Origin: Porites lutea
Lineage: Eukaryota; Cnidaria; Anthozoa; Scleractinia; Poritidae
Assembly: GCF_958299795.1 (NCBI RefSeq)
Contig: NC_133202.1
Span: 4,874,711-4,938,710 of the forward strand
DNA length: 64,000 bases
Reading direction: 5' to 3'
Shown: positions 27,240 through 37,041 of the stretch, in pieces
Position numbering within the stretch: the first letter of the stretch is position 1
Layout of the letters: each line of letters opens with the position of its first letter
The notes under the pieces: generated by a model
The model's input: the letters and a program-made list of their open reading frames with translations, nothing else
What the model was told of the DNA's origin: nothing
The model's database searches: none
Translations under genes and position numbers: made by a program

Positions 27240-27940
27240 ACAATACTTACCCAACTAATTGTAAAAATGCAACAACAGGAAAAAGCGACAACAGCAAAAT
27301 TAGCAAAATCTATTTACACCCTAAAAGCAAGAAGAAAGGCATCGCATCAATGATCTGTTTGCCCCGCGTTCGGTCAAAATACCCTCAAGTCAACGCCAAG
27401 AGGTTCGTGAGAAAACTCGCAGATAAAATACTTACCGAAAAACCAGCAAAAGCAACTGCAACAGCAGAAGAAAAAAGCGAAAGCAGTAGCAAAACCTATT
27501 TACAAAAATTTCACACCTAAAGCAAGAAGAAAGAAAGAAAATTCGCAATCAATGACACGTTTGCCCTGCGTTCGACTAACATATTGTCAAGACAAAATAC
27601 AGGAGGTTCGTTAGAAAGCGGTCAACTAGAGAGAGAAACCTCAGAAATACTTACCAAAAAAGACAGCAAGCGAAACAGCAGAAGAAAACTAGACAAAAAT
27701 CCCACACCTAAAGCAAGAAGAAAGAAAATTCGCAATCAATAACAAGTTTGCACCGCACTGGGCCCAAATAGTATCAAGACAACGACAAGAAGTTCGTGCG
27801 AAATCGACAACAATTACTCACCAAAATTCTTTTGCAATCAATCTGAAAAGAAAGAACAGATATCGCGTCAGTTTTCGTACAACCCTCTGTGAGACTCAAG
27901 CAAAGTTGCAAGCAAACAAAGCACTTACCTTAACTCTGCA
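27240..27940 (-). repeat. Tandem units of about 110-220 bp with splice sites, polB leader region
   Basis: Four to five related units. On the minus strand each carries a pyrimidine tract ending in AG (for example TTTCTTCTTGCTTTAG) and then, about 80-100 nt on, GGTAAGTAT or a close variant, the consensus 5' splice site. Donor-like sites fall near 27245, 27430, 27649, 27815 and 27926. The layout reads as a duplicated non-coding leader exon for the polymerase gene. The plus-strand open frame across it has no family and looks like a by-product. Confidence 0.5.
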
Positions 27941-28180
27941 AAGATACTCACCCGAACCGTACATCCTAGGTTATCAAGGCCCAAGCAAGAGCTTCTCTTG
28001 AGGGAGGCACTCTACGATCCCTTTCTGCAAACCTTTGGGAAAGAACGCATGCGCCCTACGATAATCATTCACTCTGTTCCGCCTGTCAGAGTATCACCTG
28101 TATGCGGCCCTAAGGGACACAGATAAATCTCCACGATGAGTACCCCTCGCGCTCCAATTGGCCAAGAACGCCTTCATGTA

Positions 28181-28209
28181 TGACGTCACGACTCGATAAG
28201 AGTATAAAG
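28181..28209 (+). promoter_or_regulatory. CRE-TATA promoter, right side
   Basis: TGACGTCA (28181-28188) and TATAAAG (28203-28209) with a 14-nt gap, as on the left. A CCAATTGG palindrome lies upstream at about 28155. It directs outward transcription into the right inverted repeat. Confidence 0.7.
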
Positions 28210-28333
28210 ACTACACCGCCTCCCAGTGCTTCAGTCTCTTACAAACGGCGTCTCTTCTAGTGGTTCATTCGTGTCGTGTTAGGAATCTCTGAGCTATCCG
28301 TCTTGGTACCCCCTCGACTCGGTCTTTGAAACG

Positions 28334-28423
28334 ATGCATACCGCCTACTCTACGACCCCTGTTAAACCCCTTGCGGAGAACGTCCTCTACGGATCGCCTC
28401 TCTTCCCTATTGGCGATATCTAA
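28334..28423 (+). CDS. 29-aa open frame upstream of fossil protease, right
   Basis: Right-hand copy of the frame at 8430-8519, with one residue different. It starts about 125 nt after the TATA box. No family recognised. Confidence 0.3.
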   Translation: MHTAYSTTPVKPLAENVLYGSPLFPIGDI

Positions 28424-28437
28424 AGAAGAAAAGAAAG

Positions 28438-28860
28438 ATGGAGCAAGGGCCTCTGAAGAACGGGCAGTTGGACTATTTGGCGCGACACAATCCCGTGTTA
28501 GGGCCTGGTTTTCAAGGCGTGTTTGCCAGGAATCCCTTACCCAACAAGCTCATCACCGCTAAACCCGCCGCGTACCTTGTCAACTAAGATCCCGCCGGTC
28601 CCCAGGACACCCTCGGCTCGCCCTCTGGACGCACGGCCAACATTGCGAACTCTTGAACAGTGACGGCCTCCCCTTGAAGACCTATGCAGTCCCTCTTCTC
28701 GAGCAATAGGTGCAGGAGCATTGGAAACATCTGCTCACCAACGGAAAAGCGTTGCAAGCGTACCCTAGTCAAACCTGTGGTCATAAGGTCAACGATCGTT
28801 TCATAGGGCAAGCCCTCCAACGCGTGAGTCTTCGAAACCCGGAGAGATGGGAACATGCGG
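28438..28860 (+). pseudogene. Fossil adenain-type protease copy, right inverted repeat
   Basis: Right-hand twin of 7995-8415, related along most of its length to the intact protease at 17278. Broken, with several breaks. Transcription from the CRE-TATA promoter would run over it toward the tRNA-Trp gene and the element end. Confidence 0.75.
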
Positions 28861-28990
28861 GTCCATTACCTTTTGAGCAATCTTGTACTTCTAGACTTGA
28901 GATGTAAACCGTACACTGATTTAAAAAAAAAAAAAAGGAATAAAAAAGGTTGTTGTTTGGTGCTAACTTGGCGACTGATGGCATGTGCCA

Positions 28991-29062
28991 AGCCCGGTGG
29001 CGCAAGGGGTAGCGCGTTCGATTCCAAATCGAACGGTTGGTGGTTCGACTCCACCCCGGGCT
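28991..29062 (+). tRNA. tRNA-Trp(CCA), right inverted repeat
   Basis: Same cloverleaf as 7791-7862: acceptor AGCCCGG/CCGGGCT, anticodon loop TTCCAAA, T loop TTCGACT. It differs from the left copy only in the variable loop. All stems pair, so both copies look functional as RNA. Confidence 0.85.
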
Positions 29063-29284
29063 TCCGGAGTGGATCCTTGCTGCGACCCATTCCTTTTTCT
29101 TCTTCTTTTCTTTCTTTCTTTCTTTTTCTTCTTCTTTTGCTGCCCTATCTTTTCTTTTCTTTCTTCGCCTTCGTGCACATGTCTTCCCAGAGAGTATTTG
29201 TCTAGGCGCGGCGAACTATAGAGGGCCCCGTCCTTAGAACGGATAATACGCAGCCTCCTCCTCCAAGCTGCGGGGACTGGGAAT

Positions 29285-29935
29285 CCACCATTTTTTCTTC
29301 TTCTTCCACAACGCGCATGCGCCCTCGCGAATTGGCCTTACCACAAGGCTAACCCTAATCCTAGCCCTTAACCCTTCACCCTAACCCTAACCCTAGCCCT
29401 AAACCTACCACAAGGCGCATGCGCCCTTTCCAATTCCTCCCCGTACCACAAGGCTAAGCCCGAACCCTCATCCTCTTATATAAACTTAACCCTAACCTAA
29501 TCAAGTAAGGTACCCTCACACCCAACGCGCATGCGCCCTCCTTCTAGCTTCACCTTACCACAAGGGACCCCCGAACCCTAACACCCTTAATCCTAACCCT
29601 AACCCTAACTTTTCACCACGCGCATGCGCCCTCACGACTTTTTTTCCCGTACCACAAGGCTAACCCTAATCCTAACCCTTAACCCCTAACCCTAACCCTA
29701 ATCCTAACCCTAACCTTCCAAAACGCGCATGCGCCCTCGTGAATTGACCTTACCACAAGGCTAGGCTGCAACCCTCCTCCACAAATATAAACCCCACCCT
29801 AACCCTAACCTACTCGGGTTACAAGAGGCCCTAGCCCTAACCCTAACCCTAACCTACTCGGGGTACAAGAGGCTCTCTAGCCCTAGCCCTAACCCTAACC
29901 CTAACCCTAACCCTAACCCTCTTCAGGTAAGTACA
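29285..29935. repeat. Telomere-like CCCTAA array with GCGCATGCGC palindromes, right
   Basis: Inverse of the left array. Five GCGCATGCGC palindromes are seen, each beside a TACCACAAGG motif. The array is broken into short runs of CCCTAA separated by these units. Confidence 0.85.
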
Positions 29936-30024
29936 ACCCACCCCTCCCCCACATTTTTTATCGAGGACATTTCGTGACGCTTACATGACGTAGTACCTGC
30001 GCCAAACCGACCCCCATTACTACT

Positions 30025-30030
30025 GACGTT
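30025..30030. repeat. Polinton target-site duplication, right
   Basis: GACGTT, identical to 6802-6807. Host sequence resumes with CAACTTGCTGCAAGG, matching unit 3 after 58368. Confidence 0.95.
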
Positions 30031-30328
30031 CAACTTGCTGCAAGGGACTTAGGTAAAAGGTGACTGATCAATTGGTCTGCTTGAAATGTATCTGAACGCC
30101 GGCAGTTACGGCGCGGACAGGATATAGACATCAAAGAATAAGTCCACACCAGGGTGTCATAACTCGGAAAGGTTATCGCTGGCATTGAAAGAGCCTTTAA
30201 AACTGCTGAGCCTGAGAAACTTCTCGGGTGCGTGTATTGTGTGGGGTCACGCTGCGTAGCGGGCGGGATTTAGCTAAGCGTGCCGAAGTGCTTTTCGTTT
30301 CAGCAGTACAGCATTGAGAAGAACATAA

Positions 30329-30451
30329 CCTGCATGACAGGCGCTTTATGAGCCAAGCGGGGCGAACGCGATATTTCGCGCGGAGCGCGACACGAGCCGC
30401 GCGGAATTTCGCGTTCGCCCCGCTTGGCTCATAAAGCGCCTGTCATGCAGG
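30329..30451. mobile_element. Hairpin MITE (CCTGCATGACAGG type), unit 1
   Basis: Long near-perfect inverted repeat with arms of more than 50 bp starting CCTGCATGACAGGCGC, with CG-rich inner parts and a short loop. A copy is at 58667-58789 in unit 3. No coding capacity. Confidence 0.85.
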
Positions 30452-30547
30452 CTAAAAGAACAGGTCTTTAGACCCGGGAGCCATCCAAGGAGCTTGGCAC
30501 TAGTTACGCGCGTAAGAAGAGCACGCGCCGAAGAGCACTCCACCCCC

Positions 30548-30607
30548 TAGCCTGTGTACAGACCCCTCCTCACCTCAGGAAGGGGAGGGGGGTCTGTACA
30601 CAGGCTA
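30548..30607. mobile_element. Hairpin MITE (TAGCCTGTGTACAGAC type), unit 1
   Basis: A 60-bp hairpin with arms TAGCCTGTGTACAGACCCC and its inverse. The copy in unit 3 is 58887-58946. Both ends start with TA. Confidence 0.8.
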
Positions 30608-30828
30608 TCCCCCCGTCATGAAACTCCCCCGCCATTCTCCCAGGGGCGCATTACAGCCGAAATATATACAGAGGTATGAGGCCTCTGGCGGTCCAGTTAA
30701 AGCCTATGTGTTCTTCGACCTCCTAGTTTAAGGAGGATCATTGCGTCGGAGAGTTGTAAAGTCCGTGATATGAGCCAGTCATCTTGTATTAGTTCTTAGG
30801 AATGATTTTGTTGCTTTGCTTTACACAG

Positions 30829-30912
30829 GTTAATTCTTATCCCGTGTGGGTGAATGCCAAGAAAATGTTTGACCTAAAATCCGCAGAAGCCGAGGCTCTT
30901 CTTAAAAAATAA
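30829..30912 (+). pseudogene. Saccharopine-dehydrogenase-like last exon, unit 1
   Basis: After a clear acceptor (TTTACACAG) the exon reads YPVWVNAKKMFDLKSAEAEA to a stop, in the manner of the C-terminal VW..A..LF segment of lysine-forming saccharopine dehydrogenase. It is separated from exon B (6577-6646) by about 24 kb because of the Polinton. The unit-3 copy is at 59168-59251. Assignment is moderate because the exon is short. Confidence 0.45.
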
Positions 30913-31909
30913 GAAAAACAACAGATGGCAACGCTATCTACGTGAACTGGAACATATGCATCAGAAGAGAATAATACAGACGCAGCTAGCTTGCAAAGAT
31001 TAAAATGGTAGAGGCAATAAAAAGATTCTACTTTTGACATTCAAGTGCTTATATGGTCAAGCTCCTACTTACTTACAGCGGTTACCACTAACACGCGCCT
31101 TTGAAGGGTTTTTTTCTGTCTGTTTCAGAACCTGAGTTTTCGTAGAGGTCAATCAACTGTTTCCATGGTTTCCCACGCGCTCTGACAAAGAAGGTTCCCT
31201 CATCGCTGAATGAAGGGGTGGGGTGGGTAGAAAACGAAGACCTAAGACCTAAGACCCAAAAACGAAGACCCCCCCCCCCTTAAAATCACTTATAAATATC
31301 TAGAAACGGGTATCTCGACCTTAGATGTGTAAGAAACAACAATATCTTCAATTATACAAAATTTCGACCAGGGTCTTCATTTTCTACACAATCCCCCCTG
31401 TGTGTAGAAAACGAAGACCCCCCTCAAAATCACTTGGAAACGGCTGGAAACTCCTGTTAACGACTTCTAAACACTAAAGGAGTATAAGAAACAACACGGC
31501 TTCTGACGAAATCCAGTTATACAAAATTTCGACCAGGGTCTTCATTTTCTACACAATCCCCCCGGTGTGTAGAAAACAAAGACCCCCCTCAAAATCACTT
31601 GGAAACGGCTGGAAACTCCTGTTAACGACTTCTAAACACTAAAGGAGTATAAGAAACAACACGGCTTCTGACGAAATCCAGTTATACAAAATTTCGACCA
31701 GGGTCTTCGTTTTCTACACAATCCCCCCGGTGTGTAGAAAACGAGGACCCCCCTCAAAATCACTTGAAAACGGCTGAAAACTGCTTTTAACGACTTCTAA
31801 ACACTAAAGGAGTGTAAGAAACAACACGGCTCCCGATGATTTTCAGTTATACAAAATTTTGACCAGGGTCTTCGTCTGAGTTTTCTACGGAATCATCCTT
31901 TGCTGTAAA

Positions 31910-32194
31910 GTGCTCGAAGTCATGTCTTCCGTGATCGCCATGAAAATGCCCCGTTCCAGTCACTTATTTCAGTGTCCTTCGGAAAAGCCCTGCGCAGAAG
32001 AGAAACGCCTCCCCAATAAAATTCTAGACTATTCACAGCTCTTGAGTTCTACTCTAAACATCACACAGGAGGGATGTGAGAAACTGCAACGAGTGCAAGC
32101 ACAAGGGAGCGTTGTCCCAGGGAAAAGAAACGTCTTACGTCTTCTCCTTATTCAGTGGACCCGCTTACTACGGACACTTTCTATGGTCTCCTAA
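31910..32194 (+). CDS. Small open frame inside the repeat element, unknown
   Basis: A 94-codon frame inside the 31221-34053 element, with no recognised domain. The unit-3 copy at 60237-60584 is also open but with a different end. Its 3' part (GGACCCGCTTACTACGGACAC) resembles pogo-type repeat ends, which argues against a real gene. Confidence 0.12.
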   Translation: MLEVMSSVIAMKMPRSSHLFQCPSEKPCAEEKRLPNKILDYSQLLSSTLNITQEGCEKLQRVQAQGSVVPGKRNVLRLLLIQWTRLLRTLSMVS

Positions 32195-32323
32195 GTGTCT
32201 GCATTAACGAGGATTGACTGTACCGCGAGTATAAGGAGTATTATAATGATGAATTCTACAAAGTAAAACTAAAAATGAAACAGAAACACTTTCCATAGAA
32301 AAGTCAATATTTATCTAATTAGG

Positions 32324-32340
32324 AAAATATCTGAATATAT
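32324..32340. other. Excision-like scar of a 330-bp MITE
   Basis: AAAATAT, CTG, AATATAT here stands where unit 3 has AAAATAT, the 330-bp MITE (60648-60977), AAAATAT. Two target copies with the last three bases of the element between them is the expected footprint of hAT-like excision. Confidence 0.6.
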
Positions 32341-34053
32341 TACATACATTGTAAGATATGGATTTCGAATTTCTTCTGACATTAAAATAACCACGTCACT
32401 CGGGACATCTTAATGTTGTCATGGGTTTAATCTCCAACCTTGTTTCTATAAACGTCAACATTTTCATCTGAAAAATACTGACTATAGAAACCTCAAGCAA
32501 CCACAACAAGAACGTCAAGAACGTTAACAAAACATGAACAAACAATGTTTATAACATTCATCTGACTCCTTCATTTATCTACAGTGGAACTTCGATTTAA
32601 CGAACCTCTATATCACGAACGATTTTCTTCAGCCCGACAAAAATTACAGTAAAATGTATGAAACAGAACCTCGATTTAACCAATCTCCATTTAAAAATCC
32701 TCGTTATAAATACAACTAACACAATCCAGAATCCTAATCGTAAGATATACCTCGATATAACGAAGAAATGTCAACATATGATAAAGAAGAAAGCCAAACA
32801 GACCAACAAGGATAAAATTTATGCGTATAGCAGTTTTAAGCAGTTTTGTTTTCCTTTTCTTGACTTTCTAGTGCCGTATAGCTCGGTATTTCACCACGTA
32901 TAATTACAGTAATTGTTCAGATCCGGGAATACTGGGTTTTGTAAATTAATCATTAACTATACCTCTGTAAAACGACCATTTTGGTTGATTTCCGAAAATT
33001 CGTTACAAGCAAACAAACAAATACCGTATTAATTCGAGTAAACGACGCCCTCGAATAAACGCCGCACCTATTCACAAGAATGAGGCTAATAAGAAAAAGC
33101 TCGGTACAACTTGATAATTTACACCATCCAGACATTTACGATCCTATATCAGCAAAATGAGGGAGACATTGGTGAACCTTTAAATTACATAATATTTACA
33201 AACGATTTACACTAACTGTTGTCATTGATTTTTAAAAAACGATTTCGAAATAAAAGGCACCCTCGAATAAACGCCGCATTGGAAACGCGGAGAAACCAGA
33301 GTTTCGTTCACGGCACTGTCCCAGATCGGAGGGATATATTTTTTCATACCTACAAGAAAATATAATTTCTCGTGAAACGTTTTTATTTGCCTATGGAAGT
33401 TAAAATTTCAAACAAGAAAGGAGCTACATTATGGCCACTCACAAAAAATGTTCTGACTGTTTGATTATACGAAAGCGTGTTGAAACTCGCTCCTGAGATG
33501 CTTCCTGTGTGATTTACTCAAAGAATCAGCGACATGGGACGGAATTTCAACATAATCCCAATTGAAATAGGGGAATCTCTTAATGATGCAATGATGTAAT
33601 TGGAAATCTTCAGGAGCCGTGTCGTTTCTTACACTCCTTTAGTGCCTAGAAGACGTTAAAAGCAGTTTCCAGCCGTTTCCAAGTGATTTTGAGAGGGGTC
33701 TTCGATTTCTACACGCCGGGGGGATTGTGTAGAAAACGAAGACCCTGGTCGAAATTTTGTATAACTGGAAATCTTCAGGAGCCGTGTTGTTTCTTATACT
33801 CCTTTAGTGTTTAGAAGACGTTAAAAGCAGTTTCCAGCCGTTTCCGAGTGATCTTGAGGGGGGTCTTCGTTTTCTACACACCGGGTATTGTGTAGAAAAC
33901 GAAGACCCTGGTCGAAATTTTGTATAATTAAAGATATTGTTGTTTCTTACACATGTAAGGTCGATATACCCCTTTCCAGACATTTATAAGTGATGTTGAA
34001 GGGGGTCTTCGTTTTTGGGTCTTAGGTCGTAGGTCTTCGTTTTCTACCCACCC

Positions 34054-36849
34054 AGCTAGAGTGGCACTCGGCTATCGCCTCTTGCAACTCTTACGGCTTC
34101 TTTCGTGCTTAACAACCCCCGGCGTGCATCCATAACTTCATGGTTGCACGCTGCACGTTTACATTTCTAAAATCGCCACTCGTGGCTTCGGCCTACGGGC
34201 CGAAGGATCCCGCCTCCCGCGAGAAAAACCTCTGGCACCCAGGGTCAGAGGAACAAGCTTTATTTGTTAAATCGGCTATCCCATGGCAGGCATTAGAGGC
34301 GTCAGCTGACTAAGTATTGTATTATTCACTGCTTTTATCTGTATCACGAAAAACTACGGTTGAAATTGTTACATTTTAGTTAAAACCTGGAACGAGTTAA
34401 AGCCTGAGCACTAGAGACAAGCTGAATAAAAGAATAATACAACGCTAACAGAGGCTGGCAAAGCGATGCAGGCGCTTTTAATGAAGGTGCTTGAGCCCAT
34501 AATACAATCACACAAAATTGCCTCGACTAGACTGGTCGGCGTCAAGTGTAATACATTTACGGGGGGTTGGGGGGAGGGGGGTTCTAATTATCGCCATGAG
34601 ATTCAAGGAAAATAATGTAATAATAATAATAAAAAAGAAATAAAAGAAATACATTTTGGTTCGCATATAATAGCAATAAATAAAATAATAATTTAATAAT
34701 AACTTGTTTGCCGAACAGCTTTTCAAAGTTCATTGTTTTTGTTTGTTACGTTTGATATAATGTTTGGGAGATATTTTTGTTTGATATGAAGCCGTGACCA
34801 CAACTAAATTCTCAAGTTCCATAGTGAATATAGACTCGTTCTTGCCATTATTAACCATTACAATTTCCCCAAATTTGATTATTGCATAAACTGCTTTTTT
34901 TTTTCCACTCAGTCATGCTACCATTATTTATTGACCACATAGTTTCTTCTGGGTTAAGTTACAGTTAAGGAGCTTACCTTTGAAAACTTTAATGATTCAC
35001 CGCCAGGCTTGGGAGGATTGCAAGTGAGTCCCATGACTACCTTGGGTTAGAAACCAAGCGTAATAAATACAGACTGAGTACCTTACAACAAAGCACTAAC
35101 AGCTTCCTCTGCAGGCGCTTCGAGACTCGCGCGACATAAGGCGAAAGACTGGAAATAAGAGAAGCGCGAAGCTTTATGGGAGGAGTAAGAAAGGAGACCA
35201 AAGCCATCTTTCACCATTCCGCCGTTCTTTACGCGTAGTGTGAGAGACGCCTAAGTGTGATGAAGTTACATCTGAACTATCGCAATTTTTTGCTTAACTG
35301 CCTAATACCCTGACCACCATACAACAAAACAAAACAACAACAGGAAAAAACAACAACACAAAGCAAATATAACGAAAAGAGAAACACAAGCAGCCAGGCT
35401 TGTCTAGGACATGGCAGATGTTAATAAATCATCGTAGAAGTACTAAGGTAACTAAGGTCCTTCCAAGTATTCAAACTGGAAATTTTGGACTAGGGTTTGA
35501 GCCAGCCTTTTCATTAGGGACCTCTGTCCCATTTCACTACATGACATACATTATTCGTACCTGTTCTATAGTGGAAGGGCAACTTCTTGCACTCAGGTAA
35601 GTTTTAACTCGAGACCTGAGTTGATCATTGAATCCTACGAGCTCTATATATACTCCCAGGCGCTGTTGAAGCCAAAGTATTGACAAGCCAAACACATACG
35701 TACAAGCTCGGTAGAGTGTGATACGTGACCAAACATTTTTGCTCCGGATGAGAATCTAGGAGATAAGCGTTGGCTTCGTGTATATTTCTCTCTGTAAAGG
35801 CTGGATTAGATGTCATTTGCTCATAAAGATGTTCTTTGGGTGATGCAGTGGCGGGTTTACCTTGTAACTGAACAAAAGGCAGAATTTTTTTCCACACTTT
35901 ATTGTTTTTGTATTGATTTGTAGTAAAGCCGACTTCTGTTCGGCAAATTTTACCTCCGAGGTAATTTTTTTCAATGAGATTGTGAGGGTAGCCTCTAGTA
36001 CGAACGCTTGTGAGTTAAATGAGTGGTTTGTTCTAAAACTGTAAGGTCTTCACCTTTCGTGAGACCTTTCTGATCAGTTTTCTGGAGCTAAATCAAGCGC
36101 GAAATTTCTCAAGGTCCAAAGTGCACTTCCCAGATCTTGAAGTCTGCTGTAATTGGTCTACGTTTTTTCCCGCTCAAATCAGCAGACGTTAGTGGGGCAG
36201 GAACGCGTGAAGAACCCCTCAGAACGTCTGCGTGGGAGGCTAGCGCTCCAGTTACTATATGGCAACTTCTTCTGAATCCAGAGGGTGTTGGCTTAAGGCC
36301 AACTTCAACTGTATAATTTTAATAGTATGATGTTTCAAAGACAAATCTGCCATATTCATGTCTACGTGCATTCATTTGCGCCAATGTGCAAAGGTATTAA
36401 GTTGAATTTACTATCGACATTTATTTATATTTTGTCTTTCCTTAGACTTGGGGATCTAGCCTGCAAACCAGCTACTACTCTACAGACAGATTCTCAACTA
36501 AATTAGCTAGTGGCGTGTTGTGGTCAAAGATACATTATAAAAATGGAAGGTGGCAGGCAAGATGTCTGTTTCAATGCTTTTCTTCACAAAACGCTGGACA
36601 TTTTTTTGTTATTTAATTTTAATCCGCTAACAACACGCACGCACGCTTTGGATTGCACTGGATTCGGGATTCCTTGTCAGTGGAACGTGGATTCCGGATT
36701 CTAGTCATTAGCAAGATTTCGGACTTCCCGAAGAGCTGAATTCCGAAACCAAAGCCCAGGATTCTGGAATACGGATTACCTTGTTTAGGACGATTGGCAT
36801 AACATGGCCGACTTCCAAAGAGGTATCCATTATATTATTCTGTAGTGCG
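34054..36849. other. Host spacer with scattered repeats
   Basis: 34054-35090 matches unit 3 (62767-63820). From 35090 to about 36640 the sequence is unique in the window. It holds a decayed reverse-transcriptase fragment (listed) and, near 36640-36780, GGATTCCGGATTC-type repeat sequence also seen at 5220-5340, 47640-47760 and 56810-56900. No host gene recognised. Confidence 0.5.
35735..36030 (-). mobile_element. Decayed LINE- or Penelope-like reverse-transcriptase tail
   Basis: Minus-strand frames read a SEVKFAEQKSALLQ segment, then HPKNIFMSK, then HLIQPLQREIYTKPTLIS, matching from memory the C-terminal end of RT proteins of cnidarian retroelements (forms: LSEVKFADRKSAL, NLKKILM..WHLI, EIYxxPPLISYRK). 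Reading frame changes and a stop (in place of the W after MSK) show decay. Short 3' remnant only. Confidence 0.45.
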
Positions 36850-36885
36850 GTTCTAGAAATCAAGGCCGGATACAAAACTTGATAC

Positions 36886-37041
36886 CGTGGCTGCCTCGAT
36901 AGCTTTCTTTGGAAGTGTTATCCTTGGAAACGCATACATTGCACCTGCCACCTCGTTACACTTAACATTTTCCACTGAGTTAAGAACTTCCGTTATTATC
37001 TTTGCTTTCTTCTTGTAAGAATGCTTGATGAGTGTTACTTC
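36886..37041 (-). pseudogene. Isolated alanine-aminotransferase-like exon, block Y1
   Basis: A 156-nt exon with good splice sites, same phase as 48093-48248, containing GAMYAFPRITLPKKAIEAA. The downstream exons found in units 1-3 are missing here because block Y1 is joined to unrelated sequence, so this is an orphan exon from the duplication. Confidence 0.65.

Larger units (their letters stand above)
6808..30024. mobile_element. Polinton/Maverick element, about 23.2 kb
   Basis: The element starts AGTAGTAAT and ends with the inverse. It has about 1.77-kb inverted repeats and a 6-bp target duplication, all typical of Polintons. It carries the full hallmark set: chromodomain integrase, protein-primed PolB, adenain-type protease, packaging ATPase, double-jelly-roll major capsid protein and associated virion-type proteins. 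Two near-identical inverted repeats, an intact target duplication and an empty paralogous site point to a fairly young insertion. It looks largely whole, with about one break in the capsid region and broken extra protease copies in the inverted repeats. It is markedly GC-richer than the flanks. It sits in an intron of a saccharopine-dehydrogenase-like gene copy. Confidence 0.95.
28265..30024 (-). repeat. Polinton terminal inverted repeat, right
   Basis: Inverse of 6808-8589 with few substitutions and small length changes in the TTAGGG-type array. The outer end is CATTACTACT, followed at once by the target duplication. Confidence 0.93.
31221..34053. mobile_element. DNA-transposon-like element with subterminal repeats, unit 1
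   Basis: Ends are GGGTGGGTAGAAAACGAAG and its inverse. Inside each end are two to four roughly 160-bp subterminal units containing GTGTAGAAAACGAAGACC and AAATTTCGACCAGGGTC, inverted between the two sides. The middle is a mosaic of other repeats, including a pogo-like motif (CAGTGGAACTTCGATTTAACG, near 32582). Non-autonomous; no transposase frame seen. The unit-3 copy is 59555-62766. Superfamily not determined. Confidence 0.65.

Noticed and set aside
27240-27940. CRISPR array
   Set aside because: Units are diverged and long with no constant repeat-spacer pattern, and the DNA is eukaryotic.
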